Shown piece by piece: positions 36,570 to 49,291 of a stretch of 64,000 bases of DNA. The DNA is from Voacanga thouarsii. Its lineage: Eukaryota; Streptophyta; Magnoliopsida; Gentianales; Apocynaceae. The translations under genes and the position numbers were made by a program. Position 1 is the first letter of the stretch; each line of letters opens with the position of its first letter. Under the pieces are notes generated by a model. That model was not told the DNA's origin. It made no database searches and saw only the letters and a list, made by a program, of their open reading frames with translations. The DNA lies in the NCBI GenBank assembly GCA_026120185.1, contig JANUWF010002278.1, positions 284,001 through 348,000 on the forward strand, read 5' to 3'.

Positions 36570-37399
36570 TGTTGGTAAATATATGAAAGCTCTACCTAAT
36601 CTTTGAAATGCTAGAAACATGTAGCAATGGTATACTTAAATGACTTGTAACAATGAGGATCGAGGGCGATATAAAATGATGCACAGAAATTATAGAGTTA
36701 ATTATAATTACGTAATAAATTGCAGCAATTGTATAAATATTACTCATATTTGCATGAACATTATACACTGTTTGTAAAAATAGTCACCATTATATGAACA
36801 TCATTCACAATTACATAAACATCACTTATATTTTGATGAATAAACCTTAGTACGACAAAAACAACATCATACCATTAAAAGATTTTTAACATATGGTCAT
36901 TTTTTCTGTCATTAGATTTTTGCATTTTCTAATTAAGGTCGTAAAATAACCGAACAATTTCCATACTTGAATTCTACAACCCCAATCTAATGGAAGGTCA
37001 TTTCCTGCTAAACAAATTTCACCAAAAAAAAAACTCCCATGCATGATTTGAAAATTTCATCAGCTCTAGAATAGAACTTGTGTTGGACAATAATTCATGT
37101 CAGATTAGGTCGAATTGGGGGCTCGCAATTCTAGTACGAAAATTACATGGCACTTTTGTGGCTGCAACCTATTGTTAGGAGATCTTGCAGCATAGGAAAG
37201 GCCACATCTCCTGGCCCAAAAGTAGGGTAAAACGATATCATTTTGCTCTAATCTGGCTTTGGCTTCGTGGTAGCTGAAGCCAAGCCTAGTTCTGGTCCCC
37301 TTGCGTCAACAGTATAATGGGATGTTTAGCAATGTGAGTTGATGTTTTCCCTATTGCCAATACAAACTTGCACAGGTTCAATTTCTTCACGCCACTATC

Positions 37400-37745
37400 T
37401 TGCCCTATTGTTTCACCTCTCTTAACAAAAAAAACCATCGCCATTCTCAAATTTTTTGTTGCCTATTCACCTCCCTTGCTGCCGAAAAAACCATCGTGCC
37501 TTTCCTCTCCAAGTTGCCCATTCAATCCCTCACTATCAACCTTTTTCTCCCTCTCTCCCTTCAACATTTGTGGTTGCTCTCAGTTGGCGTCGACTGCCCT
37601 ATTCTGCCTCCCTTTAACTACTATAAAAAACATCTTATCTTTCCTCTCAAAGTTGCTCATTTACTCCCTCACTGTCAACCTCTTCCTCAAACTCTCTCTT
37701 TATCATTCATGATTGCTCTCGATCAACGTCAACGATTACTTTTTG
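37400..37745 (+). repeat. Imperfect tandem duplication, period about 139 bp
   Basis: TTTCCTCTCCAAGTTGCCCA (37501) recurs as TTTCCTCTCAAAGTTGCTCA (37640). Downstream words match at the same spacing (CCCTCACTATCAACCT / CCCTCACTGTCAACCT, and TTGCTCTC...GTCGACT / TTGCTCTC...GTCAACG). A third, more diverged part may lie upstream near 37400. Confidence 0.75.
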
Positions 37746-38763
37746 CCTCTCTTAACTCACCACACAGCGTTGTTTTAGGAGTGGAGACTGTTCTACAAAC
37801 AACATTATGGTAGTTTAGTGGTGACTTCTTTTAACTAAATGTCTGTTATTTTTCAGCCTTTTTATCTTTGTTTGTCTATATAATGCTTTAGTTTGATCCC
37901 AATATGGAACTTTTACTGTGATTTTTCTCTGTTTCTTGATTTATGCTTGGTTTATGTTTCTCTATTTTCCTGTAGCTTGAGTTTTTATATTTTTCTACTA
38001 CTTTTTTAGAGTTCTACCATTTTCTATGAAAGATTTGATATTATGGTTTCAATGAATATATATATATATATATATGGGGTTAGAATACGGTTTAGAAGTT
38101 TACCAGAATTATTATCTTCACATGGTGATAACATAAATCCGATAGACACTGCTTTGTTTCTTCTGCTTCTCTTTTTTTCTTGGTCTTCTGTGTATTTCCT
38201 TTTTTTTACCCTTAAATCTTGATTCTAACTAAAAGATAATTGCCTACGAGCATCATTTCTCTTGAATATCAATCATGATTATAGCTATTTTATCTAATGC
38301 AACTTAAATAAAGTTCTTAAACTTCACTCTGAGCCTTTTTTCTCTTCTCTTTTTTTCCTTGCTCCCTTCTGTTGTTTGGCTCTTGCAAAAGGATAATTAA
38401 GAAGGTATGTATGGCTAAAATAAAATATGAAGGAAGAAAATCATGAAGCTTTCATGAAGGCCCAGTTATTAAAAGCCAGACAAGATACAAAAAAGACTGC
38501 TAAGATACGGCTTTTGTTTTGATTAGATTTTTTCATGGTTGCTTCCTTAATTCAAAGAGAATTACTTAGAAGGCTATTTTCTTGAATGACCACCAAAATC
38601 AGTGTAATGAATTTATTATGTACCATCAGATTTGCAATCTTAATTGATGCTGCAGGCAGTGTTCTATTCTTCAAGTTTGTTATGTTGTTTATCATTTTAG
38701 TCTCTAAAAAAGAATTTAACTGGTTCGTTCATCCAAGTTTTATTAAATCTCGTCTCTTTTGGG

Positions 38764-38863
<100 letters not shown>

Positions 38864-41644
38864 TATTTTTCTTTTTTAGAAAGAGAAGCTTGTATTTAGA
38901 ATTAAATCCTACATTTCTTGGGGGACTTTAAGCTTAAATGAAGGGGAGTAAGTATATAGTTGAAAAGTAGCAAAACTATTAGTTGAACTTTCTTGTATGC
39001 TAAACACATGATACTCTTGAGACTGTTATGCTAAGGTCTTCCTAAAAAAGTGTATTAGAGAGTGTGATGTTTAAATTTGGGAATCTTGACTTGAATATAG
39101 CCTCTAGCTCTAATCAATTCCTAAATTCATATTAAATTACAATGAAATTCTATAAGTTAGGTTCATGATAGGCTTTGTTTCCTCTTTTTGAAAATATGAT
39201 GGTTAAGCGAACAATGATCATATTGACCTAACTCATTATTTCTAGGGTTAGGGTATAATAATGTATCTTATATGTTTAGAACTTAAATTTTCTTTAGAGA
39301 TACTAATGTTGATTAGCATTGAAAGAAAACATGTCCCTTTCTGTACTACCTATTAGTGAACTATAAAGACACGTAATGCATTTTAGACAATCTATATTAT
39401 AAGAAACATAAAATTTAAAGTACATAATATTTTAGGTAAAATAATAACTCAATTGATAAAAGTTCCCAATCTTTTCCAAGATCAAGAAGTACAGACTCAA
39501 CACTTGTAAATTGCATGCCCTACCCCTTCTTCTTCCTCACTAATAGTGTAGTTTCTCTTTAATAAGAATAATATTTTTTTTAAAAAAAGTATTTGTTTTT
39601 TTAATTACCTTAACTTACTCACAATTTAGCATGCTGAAGATCTATCTATAAGTACTTGCAATCTTTCATATATATCTATCTCCCTCTCAAGCCAAAAGAA
39701 ATCCATGGTAAAGTTTTTTTACTGTCATTTCACGAATTGGAAGTGCTGTAAAAAAGAATGGGTAAGTCCTACATATCACCACCTAATAAACAAAAAGTGA
39801 CAAAAAGAAATAGAAAAATTCTATATAAAGGGCTTCATTTATCATGTGAGTTGGAGCTAGACCACTAATTAGAACCCTATTTTTCTTTCTAAATCTGCAT
39901 TATATACTTGTTAATATCAAAAACCATTGTTCTTATTCTTGAATTTCTCAACTCTCTTTGAGTACAGAACTATCAATCTATTCAAAAAATATGTCGTGTT
40001 ACTCTTATCTGCATCGTTGCATAAAATGTCCTAGTAGCCTGTTGCCTCTAAAAACTTCCTTCCTTTCTACTAGTTGAGCATCCCTCCAATGCATTCTTTC
40101 CATGCATAATGTATTTAGGTAGTAAATTGAATCAAAACTCAAGTATAGAGTGATGAATCTTCATGCCATTAAGTATAGCCTACAATATTTCCTCCTTGAG
40201 AATAATACCTAACTATGCTGCTCGACAAAAAGCAAGAGAGATTCATGGTATGAACAGTTGTTGTTTTAGGCTTTCTTTTAGAAATGTTTGAAGTGAAGAT
40301 TTGTAGTGTAGTGTTTACCCATTTTGAAATAGTAATTGCAATTGTATAATGAATTAAAAATTACTATCTTGAAAATAACACAAATATCATCACAAGTTAC
40401 ATTAAGCATACGTTTTGTACTATGAATTTGTGCTTATAAAATACTCGGGTTAGGATTATAGCTGGTAATTATTATATATTATTATTATCATTATTATTTA
40501 AATATGGTGTATGCCAGCAAGCTTAGGTGATGGCTCCCAGTAGACCTAGGTGATGGTCTTTTAATATTTTTTTTCTTTAATTAGTAATTATGCATATTTT
40601 TTTAAATTCATATTTTGTTTCCATTAATCTTGGATTTTAAATGAAATTTTTAATTGTTTTGGTGGTCATAAAATGCATGACATGGCACAAAATACATAAA
40701 TATATAGTGAGAGTATGTTCACACTTTTATTAAGGTAGCTATATGGCAGCATAAGCACATTATCATGTGGTATACAAATAGATAAACAGAATATAGAAAT
40801 ATAATAAAATATAGAGAGATCATATTAACTTTTTTATCAGACACATTAGCATACATTTTATAAAACTTTCTGCGATTATTACAGCAAAAGGTAATATGCA
40901 GTAATGCTTCAACTTATGACTAGGGATAAATTATTATGCTTGAGAACAAATTTCGCTCACCAATAAATAATTAGGCTGTAGAACACCAAGAGTCAAGAGT
41001 TACCTATATATACATAAATATCGCCAGCCTAAAGTGTACAAAGTTTGATACTTTAGTAACAACAACAAATACGAGAGCTCATACTTTCAATAGGATAATG
41101 TTGACACTCTAAATTAAACTTTCAACTTGTGTGATTGCATTTTGCAATGTTAAGAGTTGCTCTATAGGATTTTAAGTGGGAAGAGCTTTAATTTTGAATG
41201 TAGTGGCTTTTTTTTTTTTTTTTTGGTCAGTATACCTTTCCAGAGCATAATAATGGCAAGAAGTACAAAAATTGATGGAAATGTGTATTTTATCTAACCC
41301 TTGTAGATTGTGAACAATTTGAGCAAATACCATAAAGATAACCTACAAGTAAGATCCATCTCTCAAAATGTTAGCAATCTCAAGAAGGTTAAAACACCAT
41401 GTGAAACCCCAACTAAAGCCAACCCTAGAGTAAGGGGGGTCGGGATGCATATCATATTTTCTTGCATACATAAATATATTTTTGAATGATTTTATGTGCT
41501 TTGAAATTACGATTTATAGTCTAAAAATCTTAGTTATGCTTATTGAGTAGGAAGGGTAAAATGGTAATTTTGCTTGAAGAGAAAATAGGGGGATAGCTTG
41601 AGGTTTAAATAAGAAGAATATTTAGGAGAGAAAACAAGAATAAG

Positions 41645-41710
41645 AGTTGTTGTGGTTTAGTGGTTAGAGCTTTGGAATTAATCTCTAAGGTCTTGAGTTC
41701 AAATCCCACC
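41645..41710 (+). other. tRNA-like (pol III box) segment, copy D
   Basis: An A-box-like TGGTTTAGTGGTTAGAG (41653-41669) and a B-box-like GAGTTCAAATCC (41695-41706), ending CCCACC, lie at tRNA-like spacing. The T-arm shows the expected TTCAAAT loop, but its stem and the acceptor stem do not pair properly. It resembles the tRNA-derived head of a plant SINE more than a tRNA gene. The segment is antisense to the LTR and present in all four family copies. Confidence 0.6.
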
Positions 41711-43263
41711 AATTAAGTTTCATCATGATTAAATTTTATTTTTATAGGGTGGGATATTTTTGGCCCTTGCATGCCATGAGTAGAAGTAGGAGTGCTGTCC
41801 TAAGTGAGACTTGAAGGGAATGTCTTAATCCTACTCTTGTGCCTTACAAAAATTCTTAAGGGATTCATGCCCTTTTTGTTCCCTAGCTTACCTTAAATTA
41901 TTCATTAATTAAGCTTGTTCAATTATCCAAATCCATATTTTATTTCCAGAAAATTCCAACAAGGTTCTTTGATTTTGGAATTTTGAAAATGTTTCCTTGA
42001 GGATAGAATGTTGACTGAAAATGGAGAAAGAGTTAAGGAAGGTTCCCAAGAGAATTAATCTCCATAGTTGAACCTTCAAACTCCACTCTATACATGTTCA
42101 TCTTCTTCATGTAGTAATCTGAAAATTTTCCAGCTTCTTGGTCAATTCAGCTTTCGAAAACTTTAGCCTTTTTCCTCACTCAAATGTTGCCAGAAAAATA
42201 GCCAACTTATTCAGCTTGAAGACTAAAATCATTGGCCAAAAATCAGACTGCATAAGAGTTGTGCAAACCAAGAAAATTCCTGGGCAGTTTCATAGCTTAG
42301 TAGACCAAAAACCAAGCTATTTCTTCCACCTTTCAAACTAGCAATTTAACTCTATCTTTTCTCCATAAAGAAGGCTAGAAACCAGCCTTAAAGGACCCTC
42401 CAATACCCCTTCAAACCTTCTACAAGTCGGTTGGAACATTGTAGAAAAATCTGCACAAAAAATTCTAGCAAACCTCTTGAATGAACAACCAAAAATGCCA
42501 GCCTTGCTCCCTATTCAACCTTGTCCGAAACTCACTCCAATTTTCTGTAAAACCAACCTTAGTCAGCCGTAAACTGAACTTCATCACCTCCTCCATTAAT
42601 CTGCACGAAATGAACACCATAGTCACTCCTTAAATCACTCCTTCAATCACTACAATTAAGCCTTCAATTGGAATTCAAAAATTCAGCAAATTACTCCATG
42701 AAACTTCCATGGATTAAACCTCAACCAACCAGAAATTTCCTCCACCATTGCACTCCACATTTCGGCCACCCTATAGCTCCTTCAACCTTATTCATCTCAG
42801 CAAAACTTCAGCAAATTCCAGTCGGCCATAACAACTCCAAGAACCTCCATCAACCAAACCATTCTTACCATATTTTCTACCTTAATTCACTCCCTAAATT
42901 ACACCTTTTGAATTTCAAATAACCAGCTTTCCCTCTTCTCCCTAATCTGAAAATTCAATCACAAGAATTCCTCCAGCCATTCGGCCAACCCCATTTAACA
43001 AATTTCATCCAGCTTCTCTCCATTTCTCTGAGAACACTAAGAATACATACCACCATTCTCCAAGCCTAAGACCGTCCTAAACACCTCCAATCTCTCCCAA
43101 AAACTTCAGATCACGTCTACTCACCCTTTAGAATCCATTTCTATACTATATAAAGTCAAACATTAGAAACAAAATTCTGCTCACGGATCAAAACCAGAAT
43201 TTTTCTTGAAAATTCAAGAACCCTCTCAAGGTAACCAAGAACGATTATATTAATATAATATAC

Positions 43264-43268
<5 letters not shown>

Positions 43269-43335
<67 letters not shown>
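43269..43335 (+). repeat. (CT)n microsatellite in copy D
   Basis: About 33 CT units at the place where copies A and B have shorter AG runs (reverse orientation). The Arg/Glu-rich antisense frames here are repeat translations. Confidence 0.97.
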
Positions 43336-43337
<2 letters not shown>

Positions 43338-45637
43338 CCGAAATGGTTGTTTCAACCATGGCCATTTTCTCTTTTTCCTTCTTGGTCGGATCAAGTCTTC
43401 CAAGCATGTGGACTCTCTTGAGACTTCATCAAGATAGTCATCATTCGAGTATGTCTCTTTAACCCTCTCCTTAATTCTAAAATCATGTCTCTTGGATGTA
43501 TTTAGAAAAGGATGGAATATGATTGGAGATTGAGTATGTATTTGCATGAAGGAGTTGGGATTGGAGCATGAGGATGTTTTGTCATGATTGAGTTTTATGA
43601 TATTTTGTAGTTGGTGCATGCTCTTCATGTCGTGAGTTAGTGTGAATGATTAAGCATGATAGATATTATGTCACTTTTGGTGAATAAGGTTTTATGTTCT
43701 TGTATTCTTGTTGAAGCCATGAATATGATTATGTTTAGTGAAGTTTGGATCATGTGATGGTAGATATAGATTTAAGCCCTTATTCATGAATTGAATGATT
43801 TGTTGATTGGTGTTAGAGTTTATGTTCATGATTATTGTTAGCAATAGGAAAATTATAATCATGATCTTGTTAATCCTAAACTATTTAAGTTAGCCAATTT
43901 TATTACATTAATAAAAATTAGAACTATATTTTCTTTCCACAATTTTGAAAACCCTAAGAAGCTTTGGAATTGGATTGTTAAATGGAATAGTGATATTTTA
44001 GCTAAATAAATGATATCTTTTATTAAAAATAAAATATATAAATATTATATACAATAATAATATTAAATAAAGCCTTTTATATAAATAATCATAATAGGAA
44101 AAATATTAATCTTATAGGTCATATATTCATAAATACTATTAAAATTTATTTATTATCTTTTAATCAAAATTTATTAAAATTTATTTATTATTAATTTTAT
44201 TTAGCAATTATTTTCTAACTATTAATTATTAATTAAGAGAATAGTAATAATTTATTATTTTAATATCATCTAGGACTTAGGACCTTTATCAAATAAACTT
44301 TAGTTTATTTATTAATAACAAATATTATATTTGAACCTATAACTTATTAATAATTGTTTTACAATCTCTAGTTATTTTATTATTAAGTTAGATTTATTTT
44401 ATAAAATCATTTTTATCATCTAGCCTTTAAGTTTGGGACATTAGGGTCATAATTGTAGTAAGTTGAACTAGGATTATTTATGGAAGCAAATTTGGCTTGA
44501 GTTTAATTATGGTTTGTGTTTATCCCAGGCGGGGTTAGGTTAGCTTTGGAAGATCTTTGAATTAGCCCAAGCAAGGGATCCGGTAAGCTCCTGCATAAAA
44601 CTTATTTGATGACGAAAGGTTACCATGGCAAGCTAAACGCGAAGTGTGTGAACACTCATTTTGTAAAAGCAATTGAGGACTGTTTTCTTTCTTGTTTCAG
44701 TCAAACAAATTATTTGAAATTCAACAAGCAGTTTTACTCAAACACTAAACTCTTTCTAAAACCAACCTTGGCACAAACTTTAGAAACCCTTGATTGCCAT
44801 TTCCAAGTAAAGCAATGTTTTATCAATTTTCTTCCACGTGGGATAAACAAATGTTGAGTACTCAATAAGAATGGGCTAGTAGTATTAGTTTTGAAGAGCA
44901 TGAGTGAGTCTTCTGGCAGGAGGCCACCTCCAGAAGATGAGCTCAACTTAGAGAAGCGACAGTACTACTTAGTCATACCAATCTGAGCTAGCAAGTTTCA
45001 GTCATGTGGACTGTGTGTTGTCGGAGTGGACAACCAGTTTGTTTAGGTGTAGAGAATGAGGAGTATCTTACTCAATGGATTATACACCTACCTTTTGTCA
45101 GTCTACATAAAGTGTGGCATTCTAACCATTATTTGGACATAGAGCCCAACGTGTCGTAACCCATGGCCACCCATTTGAGTGGTTAAGTTTATTGTGCACT
45201 TGTATGATTTGAAAAGAGGAAAACGCCACTCTTTATTTTAACTTTATTTGTTTCTTGCCAGAATTTTCTCTTATGAAATTTTACAACTCGCATACATAAA
45301 CTGTTTTCCTGAACACTCAAAGCACACGGACTTACTGAGATTTTTATCTCATCACCTTTTATGCCATGTTTTCAGGGCAATCCTGCTGTGGAGAAGAGTA
45401 GCTAGAATATTGCCTTCTTGAAGACTCTATGTTATTTAATTTATATGTTACTTTGAGAGATGATAGTGAACAATTTATTTTGGATTTGTTCTTGAATTTT
45501 TGGGTTGTAATAAGTTTTTAAATTCAAAGAATTGTTTTATTTTCGTTTGTGTGACCTAGTTATAAAGACCCCTTGTCCTTTGGACGAAGCAACATCCCCG
45601 GCCCTGTTGGGCTTAGGTTGTGGGGTGTTACACACCA

Positions 45638-46589
45638 ATCCACCGATTCAGAGAGCAAACTAAACCTGCTTTATTAAGAAATTGACCTTAGCATTAGTCT
45701 GACACAGAGTGCTTCAATTTTATTAATGAGAGTTAAGAATTCATATTTTCAACACTGGAACTAGGATTTCAAAGTCACTCCTACAAAGTTTGATCCAAGA
45801 GGAAATCATCAATATAAAATATTCTAATCCAACATAGAATATAAGGTAAGTCTTTAATATGGAAATTAATAATCACGATATGGCTTTTAACATTGATGTT
45901 TTTCGTCTAATCATGTTTGTATGTTTTGTGTTGCTAATTGTTATTAGGTGTGACACCGGAGTCTTGACCATGCAGTTTCTGGAGTGGCGGTAAGGTATTG
46001 ACCCATTTGTGACCAAGGTAGGCCAGCACAATAGTTAAAAGCCCATTTCAAGTTCCTTTGTTTTACTTACTTGAATTTAATTCCTTTTTTTCTTTTATTG
46101 GTTGACATTAATTTGGATAGGTTAATGTGGACCGCTATCACCTATTATCCTGTGGGGTGCTAATAAGAGCCGAAGCAAATAAAGAGCGCGAATGCTTATG
46201 GCACGACCTGAAGTTGCCTATTTCCGCCAAGCACTGAAGAGCTCCCCTGGACTATCTCCTACTTCTAACTTTTCACCTACCCAGTGAGACATTATTGATT
46301 TGTATTCATGTTCAGAAGTCTAGGATTAGTATAAGGATATATAATAGTATATGGTGTTGTTGAACGTTTGATGGATTTTGGCCGACATTGAACGTTTGTT
46401 GGTTGTGGAGGATTTACCGCTTGTTGGTAGTAGTATGGTTTGACTTATGGGAGTAACAATGATAAATTATTGTACTAAATTTATTTATGTCTTTTTGTTG
46501 GGTGTTAATGAACTAGTGTTGTCAATTTATACGTTTGTGTGATGAGTTCATGTGAGTGTGTTTATGTTAAGATCTTGTATTATGATAAT
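45638..46589. other. About 950 bp without a recognisable gene
   Basis: Mixed-composition DNA between copy D and the tandem array. Neither strand shows a conserved domain or long open frame. Confidence 0.55.
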
Positions 46590-47510
46590 ATTAGCCCATA
46601 TGCCCTTGGGTTCATAATTTTTTTTACACGGTGTCCATGATTTTATGTAGTCTGTTCATGGGCTTGTGTGGCTTATTCATGTGGATTCTAGGGCAGGTTG
46701 ATAGTTCATATGGTTGGGGCCCATGTTCACCTAGTTGTGTATGGTGTTCCTATCTTTATGTAATATGTTTGTGTGTTTGTGTAGCAAGTTCATGTGGCAA
46801 CTATAGGTTATGGTAGCACATTTGCTTAGGGCCTTGGGTTCATGATTTTTATGTACGGTATTTATGTCTTTGTGTATTGTGTTCATGGGTTTGTGTGGCT
46901 TGTTCATGTGGATTCTAGTGCAGATTGATAGCTTATATGGTTGAGGCCCATGTTCACCTACTTATGTATAGTGGTCCTGTCTTTGTGTAATATATTCGGG
47001 TGTTTGTGTGGCCAATTCATGTGGCAACTACAAGTTATAATAGATATTTGCTTGTGGCTTTGGGTTCATGATTTTTATGTACAGTGTTCATATCTATGTG
47101 TAGTACATTCATAGGTTTGTATGGCATGTTTATGTGGACTCTAGTGTAAGTTGATAGTTCATATAGTTGGTCCCGTGTACATCTAGTTGTTTATGGTGTT
47201 TCTATCTTTTTGTAATATGTTCATATGTTTGTGTGGTCAATTCAGGAAAAGAAGAACTACTGCAAGTTATAGTAGCCCATTTTTTTGGGGCCTATGTTCA
47301 TGATTTTTTTTGTACCATGTTCATGTCTATGTTCATGTGGTTATTCGCTAACTAGTGCATGTTGATAGTTCATTTGATTGGGGCTTACGTTCATCTGGTT
47401 ATATATGTTGTTTATGTCTTTGTGTATTATGTTCATGTATTAGGGTGGACAGTTCATGTAGCAAGGTTATAGTAGCCCATTTGCAGGGGGCTTGTGTTCT
47501 TTTTTTTTTT
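46590..47510 (+). repeat. Degenerate tandem array, period about 226 bp, roughly four units
   Basis: CATGGGCTTGTGTGGCTT (46657), CATGGGTTTGTGTGGCTT (46884) and CATAGGTTTGTATGGCAT (47110) are 227 and 226 bp apart. The units share 'GTTGATAGTTCATAT', 'GCCCATGTTCACCTA' and 'GGGTTCATGATTTTTATGTA'. A more diverged unit begins near 47331, and a partial one precedes 46657. GTTCATG words are dense throughout. The small plus-strand frames in the array are by-products. Confidence 0.88.
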
Positions 47511-49291
47511 TTTTTTTAGTGGTGTTCATGTCTTTGTGTAGTCTATTCATTTGTTGGTTTAGCTTGTTCATGTATTTGTGTGGCCTACTCCTATCTTTGT
47601 GTCGGTCGTGAATACGTATAAGAAAAAAGTATTTTTGAATATTAAAAATAAAAACCATTTAAGTTAACATTTTGTTCTTGTTTGTGTCAAAGATCTCAAA
47701 AAACGTCCTTAGCTGACTATAATTAATTTCTTGCAAAATTCTCATCGTCTGATTGTTGTTATGAGATCTCCAATATTAATAGCAAGATGAAGGTTTTTTT
47801 TTTTTTAATATATTCAAGGGTGGCCAAAAGTTGGTTTTAACTTTGATTAATCAGTTGTAAAATTGTCCAACTATGCAAAAGTGACCAATTTGTCCATAAG
47901 AATAAGCCAAGCAGACCTCAGTAAGAGTGGGTAAAATCATAACAATTCAAAAGTGTAAAATAAAAACTAAGTTTGCATATCAGCAAACATAGCAGTAGAA
48001 TCAACATTTGTCCTCTGGACACTAGTACCTCTTCAACACTCATTCCAGTGAGCTCTTTTTCAATCAATTCCCTAGTAATAGATTACTTTGGAGGGCCAAA
48101 AACTGTCGGATCTATTTTTCTCAAAACTAGGAGATCCAATTCAATAACTCTTCGAGAAAAAATAAGCTTTATAAAAGGTTTGTAATAAAGGAAAAATGAC
48201 AATTAGCATCATATTAAGTACTACATCTCCAAAGTACTATACAATGAACTCCACACACAACCACATTTACACATTGTAAATGAACCCATTAACACAATAA
48301 AATAGTAGATACACATGATGTTGAATTGAAATTAGGAAGATTGACTTTGTGCAAGAAAATAGAATGATATGCATTGAATGAACTACCTTATCAACAAAAA
48401 TTAATTTGCTATCAAAAATAAATGAATGGACAAGTCTAGAAGTTACAAATTTGTTATCTTGTCGAGTGATATGCACTGGAATCACAAGAATGAACAAATT
48501 GTCTTGACAAGAACATGCAAAATGGCACAGAATGAGTGAACACAACTAACCAAATACCATTGCGACGTTGTGCTGTGCAAAGTCCTAGTGAGCATAATTA
48601 CCCCTAACATACTATCTTCTGTTATCTATAAGTGCAACTCTTTGACTTTGTTCGTTAAAAAAGGGCCACTTTGCTGTACAAAATGGGAAAAAAAGAAGTA
48701 CGATATCTATCCATGAGACCACAACAGATTAAGGCATATCGTAACAATGGCCCTTAGGGAATAGATGAAATTAAGAAAGAAGTTCAAGCTGCAGAAAACT
48801 TGCCGAACGAACCATTTCTATGAAAGGAAAATCTGATAGACTAGTTGGTGGAAGGCTGGTCATTGTGCACTATAGGGGTATAAATGTCATATTGCTTGAT
48901 GATGTTTGCTACACAAACAAAAAATAAAATAATCTAAGCATCTATGAGAATATGAATCTGAATTTAGAACATATTCAAGTGGTACATAAGGATGTTACCC
49001 ACCGATTGTTACGATGCATGAGTGGTTTTAGTTGTATACTAATTATTTTCCTCAATAGTTTTGTCCACGTTTCCAGTGCGTTGCTGGTCCTATTGCACCT
49101 CTCAATTTCACGAGATATAATTAGAGTATAAATGTAAAATATATTGCGTTCAAAATAAAGGATTCAAAAATCTACAATAAAATTGGTGTAGAACACATAC
49201 CTGGTGCATTGTCATGCCTTTCACTTTGCAAGCTTTATGTGATCTCCATTTGTCAAGAAAACTCTCTAGTCATTTTCTTGATTAACAAGTG
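47511..49291. other. About 1.8 kb without a recognisable gene
   Basis: AT-rich DNA with T-runs (47501-47517 and 47797-47809) and no recognisable coding domain. It may be the 3' flank of the transposase relic to its right. Confidence 0.5.

Larger units (their letters stand above)
41400..45632 (-). mobile_element. Long-LTR family copy D: solo LTR (4233 bp), reverse orientation
   Basis: Starts TGTGAAACCCC and ends GGGGTGTTACA on the plus strand, the reverse complement of copies A-C. Perfect TSDs CACCA flank it (41395-41399 and 45633-45637). All family landmarks appear in reverse order: the tRNA-like segment (41645-41710), a (CT)n run (43269-43335), the AT-rich middle (about 43900-44420) and the 'AACATCCCCGG' end. 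It is the only copy in the window outside the nested stack. No second LTR or internal coding region is found. Confidence 0.9.

Noticed and set aside
37368..37813. Two overlapping plus-strand frames as a possible small gene
   Set aside because: Composition follows a pyrimidine-rich duplicated unit; there is no domain or plausible gene structure.
41645..41710. A functional tRNA gene
   Set aside because: The acceptor and T stems do not pair, the anticodon arm is unclear, and the segment lies in the same place in four transposon copies.
43156..43628. Arg/Glu-rich antisense frames
   Set aside because: They cross the (CT)n microsatellite of long-LTR copy D.
46590..47510. Possible CRISPR-like array
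   Set aside because: Units of about 226 bp vary along their whole length; there is no short-repeat/unique-spacer pattern, and the genome is a plant nuclear genome.
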